Shown here: in pieces, positions 1 to 9,969 of the stretch | Layout of the letters: each line of letters begins with the position of its first letter | Position numbering within the stretch: the first letter of the stretch is position 1 | Assembly (NCBI GenBank): GCA_002163155.1 | Contig: MAAO01000002.1 | Location: forward strand, 372,001-436,000 | Source: Halobacteriovorax marinus | Lineage (GTDB): Bacteria > Bdellovibrionota > Bacteriovoracia > Bacteriovoracales > Bacteriovoracaceae | DNA: 64,000 bases | Direction of reading: 5' to 3' | Notes under the pieces: model-generated | What the model was told of the DNA's origin: nothing | Databases searched by the model: none | What the model saw: only the letters and a program-made list of their open reading frames with translations | Translations under genes and position numbers: made by a program

Positions 1-2
1 TA

Positions 3-122
3 AGTCTCATAGAAGCCGTCAATCAAAGAATGTCTGCAAGGAAAGTGGATTATTCAAAATTGTGTCATATGGTGAGAAAGAGACTAGGTGATATTTACCA
101 AACCAATAAAGCTTGCCGTTAA
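3..122 (+). CDS. C-terminal end of an unidentified protein (5' end outside window)
   Basis: An open frame runs in from the left edge (first full codon at 3) and ends at a TAA at 120-122. The 39 visible residues are basic and helical in character and end in TNKACR. That is too little to name a family; a basic C-terminal helix like this occurs in several nucleic-acid enzymes, but this is only a guess. The stop codon overlaps the stop of the opposing gene by four bases (TTAA), a pattern repeated elsewhere in the window, which supports the frame being real. Confidence 0.5.
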   Translation, partial: SLIEAVNQRMSARKVDYSKLCHMVRKRLGDIYQTNKACR

Positions 123-865
123 TCTAATTCTCTCTCAGAGAGGTCATTTAGATATTTCACAGCAATTTTAGTTCCAGTGCCATCTTCGAGAAAATAGGGA
201 ATAGTCACGTGTTGGCTGACAAAGCACTTAAGGGATTGATCATCTTTTTCGGCTTCTTCAGCCGAATCATAATGCTGCTGAATTCTATACTCAACTCCTT
301 GAACACTTCCTCCTTCAATATTTCTCGACTCGTTTGTTAGTGAGATCTTTTGAACCGATATGGCATTAAATGAGGGTTCATTTTCATACTTCCACTGATT
401 TGAACTACCCAGAACATTGTAAATATTCTTTGACGTAGAATCAAACTTCTTGGAGCGAAGATAGAGCATACTCGTTGCTAGGGAGGGAGTTGAGATAAAG
501 AACTTTGGAGTTGTATTTAGTTCAAGAACTTTTTCCTCTTTGGAGCTCTGAAAGGTATAAGTGATTGAATTTCTCTTGTGATTAAATGTGAAAGTCTCAA
601 CGACGTTTTCATCTCCAAGGTTCTTGTTGATAATTACAGTCGTTGGTGTGTAATCTTTGTTGACCTTGTAGTCCACAGTAATATTCAAGAGCTCTCCAGT
701 AGAGACTCTGGAAATGAGCTGACTAGAGAAGAGTAGACCTGAATCATTCTTTTCTTTAAAGACTTCAAAAGTTTCTTCACAGTAAATATTGGTATTACGC
801 AGGTACGTGTACGCACCGCGATATATTTTGTTACCTTTTCTTTTTGATTTGTCTGAGCTACTCAT
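119..865 (-). CDS. Hypothetical cytoplasmic protein
   Basis: 248 residues, no signal peptide and no membrane segment. The first dozen residues are Ser/Lys/Arg-rich, and the rest alternates polar and hydrophobic residues in a way that suggests mostly beta strands, ending in an acidic tail. I do not recognise a family. It ends in a four-base stop-codon overlap with the gene entering from the left edge, and starts 45 bases from the divergent ion-channel gene, so the two probably share a promoter region. Base composition matches the neighbours. No function can be assigned. Confidence 0.75.
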   Translation of the reverse strand: MSSSDKSKRKGNKIYRGAYTYLRNTNIYCEETFEVFKEKNDSGLLFSSQLISRVSTGELLNITVDYKVNKDYTPTTVIINKNLGDENVVETFTFNHKRNSITYTFQSSKEEKVLELNTTPKFFISTPSLATSMLYLRSKKFDSTSKNIYNVLGSSNQWKYENEPSFNAISVQKISLTNESRNIEGGSVQGVEYRIQQHYDSAEEAEKDDQSLKCFVSQHVTIPYFLEDGTGTKIAVKYLNDLSERELD

Positions 866-910
866 AATACTATTTTACTAAATCATTGAAGATTGGAAAA
901 GAGAGTAATA

Positions 911-1408
911 ATGGCCAATTATGAAGCCTCAATACTTAACCGACTAACTAGACTCTTTAAGTCGAAAGAATTTATTGTTCTCACAATTGTGGGAAATGCC
1001 TCAATTTTTATCTTCTCTGGCTGTATTTACATGCTTGAAAGAGACTTAAATCCATCTATGAACGCTTTTATTGATGCCATTTGGTGGGGTTTTGCTACAG
1101 TTACTTCTGTGGGCTATGGTGATGTTGTTCCTGTCACGACTCTTGGAAAAATTATAGGTATTCTTTTGATGCTTTTGGGGACGGCTTTATTCGCCACATA
1201 TACTGCTCTATTCGCCAATTCTATTTTAGGGCGACAAGTTAGTAGGCTAAAGGGAGAATTTCGCTATATTCGTTCTGGAATGAAAAATATGCAAGATGAC
1301 ATAGTCCAAGAAGAAGGACAAATAACGAGCTCAATTGATGAAATTCGTTTGTCTCTTGAAAGATTAGAAAGTAAATTATTAAGTGACCAATCACAAAAGG
1401 AAAAATAA
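911..1408 (+). CDS. Two-transmembrane potassium channel-like protein
   Basis: Predicted inner-membrane ion channel of the bacterial 2TM (Ion_trans_2) class. Two hydrophobic helices (about residues 20-45 and 80-105) flank a pore loop with the selectivity-filter motif TSVGYGD, the signature of K+ channels. After the second helix comes a roughly 55-residue charged, probably coiled-coil tail rather than an RCK/TrkA_N domain, so gating by a nucleotide-binding domain is not evident. An in-frame TTG lies at 893, but the ATG at 911 is preceded by AGAGAG at good spacing and was chosen. It is immediately followed, with no gap, by a small membrane protein and then a MATE transporter, suggesting one operon. 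Confidence 0.88.
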   Translation: MANYEASILNRLTRLFKSKEFIVLTIVGNASIFIFSGCIYMLERDLNPSMNAFIDAIWWGFATVTSVGYGDVVPVTTLGKIIGILLMLLGTALFATYTALFANSILGRQVSRLKGEFRYIRSGMKNMQDDIVQEEGQITSSIDEIRLSLERLESKLLSDQSQKEK

Positions 1409-1759
1409 ATGTCTTACGAGTTTTACAAATTTCTACACATTGCTTTTATTATTATCGTAGCTGCAGGTTTAGGGGTGGCTTACCACTCAACTCAACCAAA
1501 GTACTTTAAGATTTTAACAGGAATTTCAAGCCTGCTTATCTTAGTCACTGGAATGGGACTACTTGCTAGAATTGGTGTGAGCCATGGTGATGGTTTTCCT
1601 GGTTGGGTAATAGTAAAGATGTGTCTATGGCTAGTTTTAGCTGTTGCAGGTCCAGTTCTCGCTAAGAGACTTCCAGACTCAATTAAACCAAAGGCATTCT
1701 GGGGAATCGCAACAGTTCTATTTGTCGCAGTTTATATGGCCGTAAATAAACCATTCTAA
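1409..1759 (+). CDS. Small four-helix inner-membrane protein
   Basis: 116 residues with four hydrophobic segments (about 7-25, 32-50, 65-85 and 94-111) and a conserved-looking loop rich in Gly/His (GVSHGDGFPGW). The organisation resembles the SirB2/CopD-like four-helix families, but I cannot place it firmly. The ATG follows directly after the stop codon of the channel gene, and its own TAA shares one base with the ATG of the MATE gene (TAATG), so all three are probably translationally coupled. Role unknown; membership in a transport operon is the only clue. Confidence 0.75.
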   Translation: MSYEFYKFLHIAFIIIVAAGLGVAYHSTQPKYFKILTGISSLLILVTGMGLLARIGVSHGDGFPGWVIVKMCLWLVLAVAGPVLAKRLPDSIKPKAFWGIATVLFVAVYMAVNKPF

Positions 1760-3072
1760 TGGATAATCAAATAAAGCTCACTTCTAGTGGGCTTTTTCTT
1801 TTTTCTCTTCCAAGTATACTTGGTTCGCTGTTAGAGCCAATTACTGGTGTAGTTGACACGGCCCTTATCGGAAATTTTAATACCACTTGGTTAGCGGCGC
1901 TTTCACTCGGTGTTATTTTATTAAGTTCTTTTACTTGGGTGTTTAATTTTCTTATTCACACTTCTACTCAAGCTGTGAGTGAGGCGTACTCTAAAAGAGA
2001 CTTTAAAGAAGTTTCTGGGCGCATTAAAGTTGCTTTGATTCTCTCTCTTATTATCGGTGTCTTGTCATCTATTGGGCTATACATCTTTAGAGGCTTTCTC
2101 TTTAAATTAATTGGAGTCACTCCAGAATTATCTCCTATAGTGGATAGTTATTATTCTATTCGCTTAATTGGACATACTTTTCTCATTATATCGGGAACTC
2201 TCATTTCAATTCTTAGGGGGTTCGGGCTCGTTAGGGTTTGCTTTGGACTGATTTTTATTTCAACTGCTATTAATGTATCCCTATCTTGGTACTGGCTCTA
2301 CTATACTGACCTTGGAATTGCTGCAGTGGCCTGGGGTTCTGTTGTTGCTGCTGTAGTATCGATGCTTACGGGGATGTACTTTGTTTTTAAAAAGAAAGAA
2401 ATTTCCTTCTCTCTTTTTCTAGTTCCTGTTGAGAGACATGAGTGGATAAACTTTGGAAAAAATTCTCTAAATATGTTCTTTAGATCTCTTATCTTAACAA
2501 CATGTTTCTTTTTAAGTACTCGTTTCGCAGCCAGGCTTGGAACGTATCCACTGGCAGCTCATCAGATACTCTTAGAGTTTTGGTTATTCTCATCCTTTTT
2601 AATTGATGGAGTTGCCCTTAGTGGAAATATTCTCGCAGCTAAATTTAAGGCACAGAGGAATATTTCCGATTACAAAACCATGGAAAAGAAGCTCTTATTT
2701 CTTGGATTACTCATAGGTCTCTTATTTACGATTACCTATCTTTGTATTCCAAATCTGTTATGGAGTATTTTCACAAATGATCAAGTAGTAAAAGATGAGC
2801 TATCTAAAGTTTGGATATTCTTGGCACTTGCTCAGGTTATAGTCTCAATTAGTTATGTCTATGACGGGCTGCTCTTTGGACTAGGCAAATTTTCTTATTT
2901 AAAAACGCAGATGTTCTTTGCTTTCTTCATTGCATTTTTGCCGTTTAGTTTATATTCCTTCTATAGTAATTCCTTAACACCAATTTGGCTGAGTCTCATC
3001 TCGCTTGGATTCTATAGATTATTTATTGGTTACTTTGGTACCAAGAGACCATGGGAGAGTGTTTGTGAGTGA
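1759..3072 (+). CDS. MATE family efflux transporter (DinF-like)
   Basis: Predicted inner-membrane multidrug/metabolite exporter that uses a Na+ or H+ gradient. 437 residues, the usual MATE length, with about twelve hydrophobic helices in two similar halves. The N-terminal helix carries the family pattern of Pro/Gly followed by DTALIGN, and the second half repeats it around LEFWLFSSFLIDGVA. The DTALIG segment and overall sequence look closest to the DinF branch. In a cell that makes a sodium gradient with NQR (6-11.8 kb), Na+ coupling is plausible but not shown. Starts inside the stop codon of the previous gene and overlaps the following methyltransferase gene by eight bases. Confidence 0.9.
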   Translation: MDNQIKLTSSGLFLFSLPSILGSLLEPITGVVDTALIGNFNTTWLAALSLGVILLSSFTWVFNFLIHTSTQAVSEAYSKRDFKEVSGRIKVALILSLIIGVLSSIGLYIFRGFLFKLIGVTPELSPIVDSYYSIRLIGHTFLIISGTLISILRGFGLVRVCFGLIFISTAINVSLSWYWLYYTDLGIAAVAWGSVVAAVVSMLTGMYFVFKKKEISFSLFLVPVERHEWINFGKNSLNMFFRSLILTTCFFLSTRFAARLGTYPLAAHQILLEFWLFSSFLIDGVALSGNILAAKFKAQRNISDYKTMEKKLLFLGLLIGLLFTITYLCIPNLLWSIFTNDQVVKDELSKVWIFLALAQVIVSISYVYDGLLFGLGKFSYLKTQMFFAFFIAFLPFSLYSFYSNSLTPIWLSLISLGFYRLFIGYFGTKRPWESVCE

Positions 3073-3724
3073 CGCTGGTGCAAAAGGTTTTGCAAAAAAA
3101 TACTGGGACGTGAATTATGCCTCTCCTTCTGAAATGGATGGAATAGGAAATGCAGCTAATCATGCAAAGTATATGAAGTCAGTTTTTGAATTAGACTTTA
3201 TTGATATTAGCAGTGTCTGTGATTTAGGTTTTGGGCTAGGTCATTTATTTGAAGAGGTCTTAAAGGCCTTTATTCCTTACCGTGCTGTAGGAATAGAACC
3301 TTCAAAACACGTTTTTAAACAAGTTAAGAAAAGAGGGATAAGTCCTGTCGACTCAACAAATCTAAAGCTCTATAACCTCGATTTACTTTCGTGGTGTGAG
3401 TCTGATCGATTTAAAAAGCAATTTGATTTAGCCATTTGTACTTCGGTTTTTCAATACCTAACGGATGAGGAAGTCAGAACAATTCTCCCGATACTCTCTA
3501 AACGCGTGAAGTATATGTACTTTTCCGTTCCTACAAATAAGGAACTTGATAGGCAGATTGAAGATTTGGACTTTAAAGATGAATACGCCATAAGACGTTC
3601 AAGGTCATGGTATCAAAAAGAAATAAAGAAGCACTTTACCTTTGTCTCTAATAGACTTCTTGAGAGTAAGTTTCACTTCAATGAAGAGAATACTTTCTTC
3701 ACTGATCTCCTATTTAGATTCTGA
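3065..3724 (+). CDS. Class I SAM-dependent methyltransferase-like protein
   Basis: 219 residues if started at GTG 3065, which has GGGAGAG about five bases upstream; this start overlaps the MATE gene by eight bases and suggests translational coupling. A Rossmann-type SAM-binding segment is visible early (VCDLGFGLGHLFEEV, about residues 55-70), followed by an acidic residue ending strand two (VGIEPS) and a later strand FDLAICTSVFQYL, as in many small-molecule or protein methyltransferases. Substrate unknown. The last 15 bases overlap the convergent histidine-kinase gene. Confidence 0.8.
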   Translation: MSDAGAKGFAKKYWDVNYASPSEMDGIGNAANHAKYMKSVFELDFIDISSVCDLGFGLGHLFEEVLKAFIPYRAVGIEPSKHVFKQVKKRGISPVDSTNLKLYNLDLLSWCESDRFKKQFDLAICTSVFQYLTDEEVRTILPILSKRVKYMYFSVPTNKELDRQIEDLDFKDEYAIRRSRSWYQKEIKKHFTFVSNRLLESKFHFNEENTFFTDLLFRF

Positions 3725-5191
3725 TTGAATAGGGATGGAAATTTCTATTTTTGTAAACTGCCCAAGCTTTGACTCTACTTTTATATCCCCTTTAAAGAGA
3801 TTATTAATTATTTCAAAGGAGACTGTTAAGCCAAGTCCAGTGGCCTTGTTTGTCGGTTTAGTTGTATAAAAAGGTGTGAAAATTAATTTCATATCTTTTT
3901 CTGAAATGCCAATACCATTATCATAGATAGATATTAGGATTGAACTCTCAACTTTCTTTGAAGAAATTTTTAAAAGAGGATGATAATTCTCAGGATCATT
4001 TAAGTACTTTTCATCTATGGCCTCAAACGAATTGTATATTAAGTTATAAATGGCCTTACTTAATTCATTTCTTTGACCTTTAATTTTTGGAATGTCTTTT
4101 TGAAAATTTCTTTGCAAAATTCCTTTTGAACTCGAAATTTTACCTTTCATCGCCAATAAGGTTGTATCGGCCATTTCTTCTATCAACTCATTAATGCTAA
4201 ACGGTTTGCGCTGGTCTTCTTCTTGAGTAGTATATGAAGCTAACAAGTGACCAACAATTTCATCTGCCTTCTTTCCTTCTTTTCCTATGAGATCAATACT
4301 TATGTCCATATCAGAGAATGCTTCATCTAGATCCATAGTAACAACTGGTTCAATTTTTTCTTTCTCCTCTTTTAAATCATCAATGACTGTTTCTAAAATC
4401 TTTGAAGCATTAATAATAATGTTAAGAGGGTTTCTTATTTCATGAGCAAGGCCTGATGTGAGAACACCAAGACCTGCCAGACTTTCTTGTTGGATAAGTT
4501 TTTCTTTTAGCGAATCAATCTGTTCAATATGTTTAATTAGATCTTTGTTTGTAGTCTCAAGTTGCCTCTTTCTTTTTTTCAAATTCAATAAGAGGTGTTC
4601 GTTATCTTGTTTGGTTTCCATGAAAGTAATAATGTAAGAATTCATAGCTAAAGATGATTTAATAATCATGCCGCAAAAAAATATTATTAAAAAGCACATG
4701 ATGTAGTTCAGTTGTGTTCCTTGTTGGAAATACCATATTGCGAAAGGAGACATGATGAGAATTGAGTAGGGAATAAAAATCTTCTTCGAAGAAGCGTAAC
4801 CATTCATGGCAACGGCACACATACCTGCTGCAATAATAATGAGAAATGATTTGATAGAGTACGGCACATAGTCGTAGAACCAATAGGAAAAAACTCCATA
4901 GGTGAGAGATGAAATATAAGCAAATAGCGAAAAGAGGTTCTCGTATTTTTCAGTTTTTATTAATTGGTCTTCATAAAATTTTTGCAAAAATCGATGATAG
5001 AAATACCAACGTAGAATTGAGGTGAGCACAGTAAGAAGTAGCCAGCTATAGAGAATTTCTTTAGGAATAAGGGGGTGGAGAATATAAAGTAGAATGAAAC
5101 TACTCAAAATCAGTCCAAAGATACTGACTTTGGCATTCTCGACTAAGTGTTTAAGCCTGCGAACAGACAATATATTTTTTCCCTTTTCCAT
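3710..5191 (-). CDS. Membrane-bound sensor histidine kinase (orphan)
   Basis: 493 residues. About six hydrophobic helices occupy residues 20-190, followed by a coiled-coil linker (200-235), a HisKA domain with the phospho-acceptor in SGLAHEIRNPL (His250), and an HATPase domain with an N-box (NELSKAIYNLIYNSFEAI), G1 box (DNGIGIS) and G2 box (TGLGLTVS). An acidic insertion between the HisKA helices (about 270-300, EEKEKIEPVV onward) makes this segment longer than usual. No response regulator is adjacent. The kinase core resembles the NtrB/AtoS-like group that often works with sigma-54 activators. That is interesting given the sigma-54 promoter at 12 kb, but the link is inference. Confidence 0.93.
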   Translation of the reverse strand: MEKGKNILSVRRLKHLVENAKVSIFGLILSSFILLYILHPLIPKEILYSWLLLTVLTSILRWYFYHRFLQKFYEDQLIKTEKYENLFSLFAYISSLTYGVFSYWFYDYVPYSIKSFLIIIAAGMCAVAMNGYASSKKIFIPYSILIMSPFAIWYFQQGTQLNYIMCFLIIFFCGMIIKSSLAMNSYIITFMETKQDNEHLLLNLKKRKRQLETTNKDLIKHIEQIDSLKEKLIQQESLAGLGVLTSGLAHEIRNPLNIIINASKILETVIDDLKEEKEKIEPVVTMDLDEAFSDMDISIDLIGKEGKKADEIVGHLLASYTTQEEDQRKPFSINELIEEMADTTLLAMKGKISSSKGILQRNFQKDIPKIKGQRNELSKAIYNLIYNSFEAIDEKYLNDPENYHPLLKISSKKVESSILISIYDNGIGISEKDMKLIFTPFYTTKPTNKATGLGLTVSFEIINNLFKGDIKVESKLGQFTKIEISIPIQSESK

Positions 5192-5267
5192 TATTACTTT
5201 TTCGGTATATAAAGAATTAAAAATTAATTGAAAATAATAACTTACTTAGTAGGTCATTGGAGTTTTT

Positions 5268-5756
5268 ATGAGTTGTCCTTGTGGATTAGGAAGTGATTAT
5301 GCAAGTTGTTGTGAACCTTTACATAAATTAACAAAAACAGCTGACACAGCTGAGCAATTGATGCGTTCAAGATATTGTGCCTTCGTTAAACATGAAATTG
5401 ACTATATTGTTGCTACTCAGGACGAAGAGGGGCGTAAAGGTCTTAACAAGCAAGAGATCGAAGCTTGGTCAAAAGAAAGTGAATGGAAGAAGCTTGAGAT
5501 TGTAGATACTGTGGACGGTGCGTCAACTGATGAAACTGGTTTAGTTGAGTTCAAGGCCACTTACCAAGTAGGAAATAAAGAAGTTGTTCACCATGAAAAA
5601 GCTTCTTTTAAGCGCGAAGATTCTAAGTGGGTCTTTGAAGAAGGCGAAGTTCTACGTGATTCAGTGAAAAGAACTGGCCCTAAGATAGGAAGAAATGACC
5701 CATGTCCTTGTGGAAGTGGGAAAAAATATAAGAAGTGTTGTCTAATTAACGCTTAA
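5268..5756 (+). CDS. ychJ: YchJ family protein with two SEC-C zinc-binding motifs
   Basis: 162 residues. The N-terminal [13 protein letters not shown] and the C-terminal [16 protein letters not shown] are both SEC-C type metal-binding motifs, as at the end of SecA. Between them is the NTF2-like YchJ core ([13 protein letters not shown] near residue 30 is diagnostic for UPF0225). The molecular role of YchJ is not established. The gene stands alone between a divergent kinase gene and a pair of hairpins that look like terminators. Confidence 0.92.
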   Translation: MSCPCGLGSDYASCCEPLHKLTKTADTAEQLMRSRYCAFVKHEIDYIVATQDEEGRKGLNKQEIEAWSKESEWKKLEIVDTVDGASTDETGLVEFKATYQVGNKEVVHHEKASFKREDSKWVFEEGEVLRDSVKRTGPKIGRNDPCPCGSGKKYKKCCLINA

Positions 5757-5766
5757 TGTTTTTACT

Positions 5767-5800
5767 TCGGGGATTCCTTGATGGCTTCCCCGATTCTTTT
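5767..5800 (+). terminator. Hairpin terminator after ychJ
   Basis: Perfect 7-bp stem TCGGGGA (5767-5773) with TCCCCGA (5787-5793), then TTCTTTT. It begins 11 bases after the ychJ stop codon. Typical intrinsic-terminator geometry. Confidence 0.7.
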
Positions 5801-5841
5801 AAACTCTAATGTCAGTGGGGGATTAGAGTTTCTCTTCTTTT
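5801..5841 (+). terminator. Second hairpin, back-up terminator before nqr
   Basis: Perfect 10-bp stem AAACTCTAAT (5801-5810) with ATTAGAGTTT (5822-5831), 11-base loop, then a T/C-rich run. It directly follows the first hairpin. The AT-rich 190 bases from here to nqrA must hold the nqr promoter, but I see no convincing consensus there. Confidence 0.6.
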
Positions 5842-6031
5842 TATAATCTCTTCTTGTCAGTCTCTTTCCCTTAACTTCTTTTTATTTGTATGCTACGTGT
5901 TGAATATATTTAGGGTTTCTTTAATATGAAGTAGTTACATATTGCGATATTTTTAGTATAAAAACAAAAACCAAAATTTTAAAAATTTATATAAATACTC
6001 ATATTAACGCTTAAACGGGATTGTTATTGCC

Positions 6032-7372
6032 ATGATTCGTATTAAAAAAGGTTTAGATGTTCCATTGACTGGTTCACCTAAGCAAACAATCGAAGCTGGT
6101 CCTCAAGTGAAAAGAGTTGCCTTAACAGGTTCTGACTATGTCGGAATGAAGCCTTCAATGAAAGTTCAAATTGGAGAAACTGTTAAAATTGGTCAAGTTC
6201 TTTTCGAATGTAAAAAAAATGAGGGTCTTGCTTACACTTCTCCTGTGAATGGAAAAGTTGTAGAAATTAACAGAGGGGCTAAGAGAGTTTTTCAAACTCT
6301 AGTAGTCGAAGTTACAGGTCACGAGCAAATTGAGCTCACTCACTACAAGAAAAGAAGTGTAAGTGATCTTTCTTCTTCTGATGTTAGAAGCCTGCTTTTA
6401 GAGTCTGGCCAATGGACAGCTCTAAGAATGAGACCATTCTCTAAAGTTGCCTTGTTAACTGATACTCCTAAGGCCGTTTTCATTAATGCTATGGACACAA
6501 ATCCTCTGGCGGCAAACCCTGATCAAGTGATTGGGCAATACGCTGAAGATTTTAAAGCTGGTGTTGAAGTTCTTTCAAAATTAACAGAGGGAAAGACTTA
6601 CGTATGTAAGGCCGCTGGTTCAAAAATTTCTACTCCTACTAATGTTGTAGTTGAAGAGTTTGCTGGACCACATCCTGCTGGATTAGTTGGAACTCATATT
6701 CACTTCTTAGATGCAGTACATGCTGACAAGACTGTGTGGCATGCTGGTTACCAAGACGTTATCGCAATTGGTAAACTTTTTACGACTGGAAAAATTTGGT
6801 CTGAAAGAGTGATTTCTGTAGCGGGACCAAAGGCTAAGAATCCAAGACTACTTACAACAACTCTTGGGGCCAACGTTTTAGATATCGTTGCCAATGAGCA
6901 AGAGTCTGGAGAACTTAGAATAGTTTCTGGTTCTGTATTAAATGGTCGTAAAGTTGAAGATGCTTATATTTTCCTTGGACGTTACCACAATCAAATTTCA
7001 ATTTTAGAAGAAGGACGTGAAAGAGAGTTCTTAGGTTGGCAGATGCCAGGACTTAATAAATTCTCTATAAAGAGAACTTTTGTTTCTAAGTTCTTTACTC
7101 CTTCTAAGAAATTTAACATGAATACAACAACTCATGGTTCTGCAAGAGCTATGGTTCCTGTAGGAATGTATGAAAGAGTAATACCAATGGATGTTCTTCC
7201 AACTCAACTTCTTAGGTCTTTATTGACTAAGGATACTGACTTAGCTCAACAGCTTGGTTGTTTAGAGTTTGATGAAGAAGATTTAGCACTATGTACTTTT
7301 GCTAGTGTAGGTAAGAAGGACTTTGGTCCTATTCTTAGAGAAAGTTTAACAATTATTGAGAAGGAAGGATAA
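6032..7372 (+). CDS. nqrA: Na+-translocating NADH:quinone reductase subunit A
   Basis: 446 residues, the length of Vibrio NqrA, starting with the family opening [14 protein letters not shown] and containing [15 protein letters not shown], a hallmark of NqrA. NqrA is the cytoplasmic subunit without redox centres described for ubiquinone interaction in the six-subunit NQR complex, which couples NADH oxidation to Na+ export. It is first gene of nqrABCDEF. The region upstream of the ATG has only a weak ribosome site (GGGA 12 bases away). The 275-base upstream gap holds two terminators of the previous gene and presumably the operon promoter. Confidence 0.98.
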   Translation: MIRIKKGLDVPLTGSPKQTIEAGPQVKRVALTGSDYVGMKPSMKVQIGETVKIGQVLFECKKNEGLAYTSPVNGKVVEINRGAKRVFQTLVVEVTGHEQIELTHYKKRSVSDLSSSDVRSLLLESGQWTALRMRPFSKVALLTDTPKAVFINAMDTNPLAANPDQVIGQYAEDFKAGVEVLSKLTEGKTYVCKAAGSKISTPTNVVVEEFAGPHPAGLVGTHIHFLDAVHADKTVWHAGYQDVIAIGKLFTTGKIWSERVISVAGPKAKNPRLLTTTLGANVLDIVANEQESGELRIVSGSVLNGRKVEDAYIFLGRYHNQISILEEGREREFLGWQMPGLNKFSIKRTFVSKFFTPSKKFNMNTTTHGSARAMVPVGMYERVIPMDVLPTQLLRSLLTKDTDLAQQLGCLEFDEEDLALCTFASVGKKDFGPILRESLTIIEKEG

Positions 7373-8578
7373 ATGAAAGCTTTAAGAGGTTTTCTTGATT
7401 CTCAACACCACCACTTTGCTAAAGGCGGAAAGCTAGAAAAGTTCTATCCAATGTATGAAATGATAGACACTTTTGCTTACACTCCTGGTGAAGTGAGTCG
7501 AGGATCAGTACACGTTCGTGATGGGATAGACCTAAAGAGAACGATGGTAACAGTTGCAATGGCCCTGACATTTTGTCTATTAATGGCCTGTTATAATACT
7601 GGGCTTCAGGCCAATACAGCATTAGCAGCTCAAGGATTAACAAGTTTAGACGGTTGGAGAGGGAGCATCATGGCTGCCCTTGGTTTAGGATTTGATCCTA
7701 GCAATTGTGTTTCAAACTTTGTTTATGGATTATTATTTTTTGCTCCAGTCTTTCTAGTGACAAATATCACTGGTGGATTTTGGGAAGTTGTTTTTGCAAC
7801 AACGAGAAAGCATGAGATTAATGAAGGGTTCCTAGTAACAGGATTACTCTTTCCACTCATTCTTCCTCCTTCAATTCCTCTATGGCAAGTTGCTGTTGGG
7901 ATTTCGTTTGGAGTCGTTTTTGGAAAGGAAGTTTTCGGTGGAACTGGAAAGAACTTTTTAAATCCTGCACTTACAGCTAGAGCGTTTCTATTCTTTGCTT
8001 ATCCTGGAGAGATTTCAGGTGACGCAGTTTGGACGGCAGTTGATGGTTTCACTGGGGCGACTGCTCTTGGTCAAGCTGCAATCGCTGGACCTGCTGCAAT
8101 CACAGTAAGCTGGATGGATGCTTTTCTTGGATTTATGCCAGGTTCAATGGGTGAGACTTCAACTCTTGCTTGTTTAATTGGTGCACTTGTTCTTGTTGTT
8201 TCTGGAATTGGATCTTGGAGAATAATGCTCTCAATGACTATTTCTGGAATGCTATTTGCTCTACTTTTAAATACGATCGGCTCAACGACAAACCCAATGT
8301 TTGCTCTGACTCCAGCTTGGCACTTTGTGCTCGGAGGGTTTGCCTTTGGTATGGTCTTCATGGCCACTGACCCTGTGTCAGGATCAATGACTTTTAAAGG
8401 ACAATTTATTTATGGAACTCTTATCGGTTTCATGGTGATTTTAGTTCGTGTTATTAACCCAGCATTCCCTGAAGGGGTTATGCTAGCAATTCTTTTCTCA
8501 AATTGTTTTGCACCACTGATCGACTGGTTTGTTGTAAATGGTGACATCAAGAGAAGAGCTGCTCGGATTAAGGCATAG
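7373..8578 (+). CDS. nqrB: Na+-NQR subunit B (covalent FMN, riboflavin)
   Basis: 401 residues, about ten transmembrane helices. The covalent FMN site is present as [11 protein letters not shown] with the acceptor threonine at about residue 230 (Thr236 in Vibrio cholerae). The N-terminal [18 protein letters not shown] and [10 protein letters not shown] blocks are typical. NqrB is the large membrane subunit in the Na+ path. It abuts nqrA with no gap. The acceptor threonine would be flavinylated by ApbE, encoded 7.5 kb downstream in this window. Confidence 0.98.
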   Translation: MKALRGFLDSQHHHFAKGGKLEKFYPMYEMIDTFAYTPGEVSRGSVHVRDGIDLKRTMVTVAMALTFCLLMACYNTGLQANTALAAQGLTSLDGWRGSIMAALGLGFDPSNCVSNFVYGLLFFAPVFLVTNITGGFWEVVFATTRKHEINEGFLVTGLLFPLILPPSIPLWQVAVGISFGVVFGKEVFGGTGKNFLNPALTARAFLFFAYPGEISGDAVWTAVDGFTGATALGQAAIAGPAAITVSWMDAFLGFMPGSMGETSTLACLIGALVLVVSGIGSWRIMLSMTISGMLFALLLNTIGSTTNPMFALTPAWHFVLGGFAFGMVFMATDPVSGSMTFKGQFIYGTLIGFMVILVRVINPAFPEGVMLAILFSNCFAPLIDWFVVNGDIKRRAARIKA

Positions 8579-8587
8579 GGAGTTGTT

Positions 8588-9349
8588 ATGAAAAGTGAAA
8601 CAGGAAAAACACTATTAGTTGCTCTTATTCTTTGTATTGTCTGTTCAGTTTTAGTTTCTGGAGCAGCGGTATCATTAAGACCAATGCAACAAGTGAATAT
8701 AAAATTAGATGTTAAAAAGAATCTCTTAGTCGCAGCTGGTCTTATTAAGTCCACTGCTAAGAGAGAAGAAATTGAAGCTGCTTATAAGAATGTAAAGCCT
8801 CTCCTTGTTGACCTTGCCTCTGGTGAAGTTGTTGAAGGTGATGTTGAAAATTACAATCAAAAGAAAGCAGCCAAAGACCCTAAGCAAAACATTATGATTG
8901 AACGCTCTATTGATAAGGGTTCAATCAAAATGAGAGCTAAGATCGCTAAGGCCTACCTTATTCAAGAAGATGGAGTGACAACAATGCTTGTTCTTCCTGT
9001 TCATGGAAAGGGACTTTGGTCTACGATGTATGGGTTTCTTGTGCTTGAGCCAAGTACGACTATTGTAAAAGGTATCGGTTACTACGCTCACGGAGAAACG
9101 CCAGGTCTTGGTGGTGAAATTGATAATCCATCATGGAAAGCAACTTGGGCCGGGAAGAAACTCTTAAATGATTCTTTTGAACCAGTTCTAAAAGTTGTTA
9201 AAGGTACTGCAAAGACTGACACTGAAATTGATGGTCTCTCTGGTGCAACACTGACTTCTAATGGTGTATCTGGAACAATTCAGTACTGGTTAGGGAAAGA
9301 TGGTTTTGGACCTTTCCTAGCTAAGTTTAGAGAAGGAGGGATTCAGTAA
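8588..9349 (+). CDS. nqrC: Na+-NQR subunit C (covalent FMN)
   Basis: 253 residues: one N-terminal transmembrane helix (about 8-28) and a periplasmic FMN domain. The flavinylation motif is [10 protein letters not shown] with acceptor Thr at about 221 (Thr225 in V. cholerae). The block [11 protein letters not shown], shared with RnfG/NqrC proteins, is intact. NqrC passes electrons between the 2Fe-2S/Fe centre and NqrB. Preceded by a good ribosome site (GGGAG) after a 9-base gap and overlapping nqrD by one base (TAATG). Confidence 0.98.
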   Translation: MKSETGKTLLVALILCIVCSVLVSGAAVSLRPMQQVNIKLDVKKNLLVAAGLIKSTAKREEIEAAYKNVKPLLVDLASGEVVEGDVENYNQKKAAKDPKQNIMIERSIDKGSIKMRAKIAKAYLIQEDGVTTMLVLPVHGKGLWSTMYGFLVLEPSTTIVKGIGYYAHGETPGLGGEIDNPSWKATWAGKKLLNDSFEPVLKVVKGTAKTDTEIDGLSGATLTSNGVSGTIQYWLGKDGFGPFLAKFREGGIQ

Positions 9350-9966
9350 TGAGCCTCAAAAAAGTATTATTTGCTCCAATAACTGAAAATAATCCAATTG
9401 CTCTACAAATCCTTGGGATCTGTTCTGCTCTTGCGGTTACAACAAAATTAGAGACAGCCTTTGTTATGTGTATTGCCGTGACTTTAGTTACAGCATTTTC
9501 AAACTTCTTTGTTTCTCTTATTAGAAACCATGTGCCATCAAGCATTCGTATCATTGTTATGATGACTGTGATTGCTTCACTTGTGATTGTAACTGATCAG
9601 CTTTTAAAAGCGTTCGTTTACGATATTGCCAAGTCGATGTCTGTTTATGTGGGTCTGATTATTACAAACTGTATCGTTATGGGTAGAGCGGAAGCCTACG
9701 CCATGAAGAACGGTCCGATCACGTCATTTATTGATGGCCTTGGTAACGGACTTGGTTACAGTATAGTTTTAATTTTCGTGGCCTTCTTTAGAGAATTATT
9801 TGGAAGTGGAAAACTTCTTGGATTTGAAGTTCTCCCAACAGTTGGAAACGGTGGTTTTTACCAAACAAACGGTATGGCCTTATTAGCTCCAAGTGCCTTC
9901 TTTCTTATCGGAATCTTCATTTGGGGATTACGTACTTGGAAAGTTGACCAAGTGGAAAAGGAGTAA
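9349..9966 (+). CDS. nqrD: Na+-NQR subunit D
   Basis: 205 residues, six predicted membrane helices. NqrD and NqrE are inverted-topology paralogues that hold an iron centre between them through cysteines in membrane half-helices. The corresponding segments here are [12 protein letters not shown] (second cysteine site) and the earlier [11 protein letters not shown]. Start and stop are tightly packed with nqrC (one-base overlap) and nqrE (3-base gap). Confidence 0.97.
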   Translation: MSLKKVLFAPITENNPIALQILGICSALAVTTKLETAFVMCIAVTLVTAFSNFFVSLIRNHVPSSIRIIVMMTVIASLVIVTDQLLKAFVYDIAKSMSVYVGLIITNCIVMGRAEAYAMKNGPITSFIDGLGNGLGYSIVLIFVAFFRELFGSGKLLGFEVLPTVGNGGFYQTNGMALLAPSAFFLIGIFIWGLRTWKVDQVEKE

Positions 9967-9969
9967 CAG

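Noticed and set aside
8071-8754. Leftward frames antisense to nqrB and nqrC
   Set aside because: They mirror strongly conserved nqr coding sequence, lack ribosome sites and have no recognisable product.
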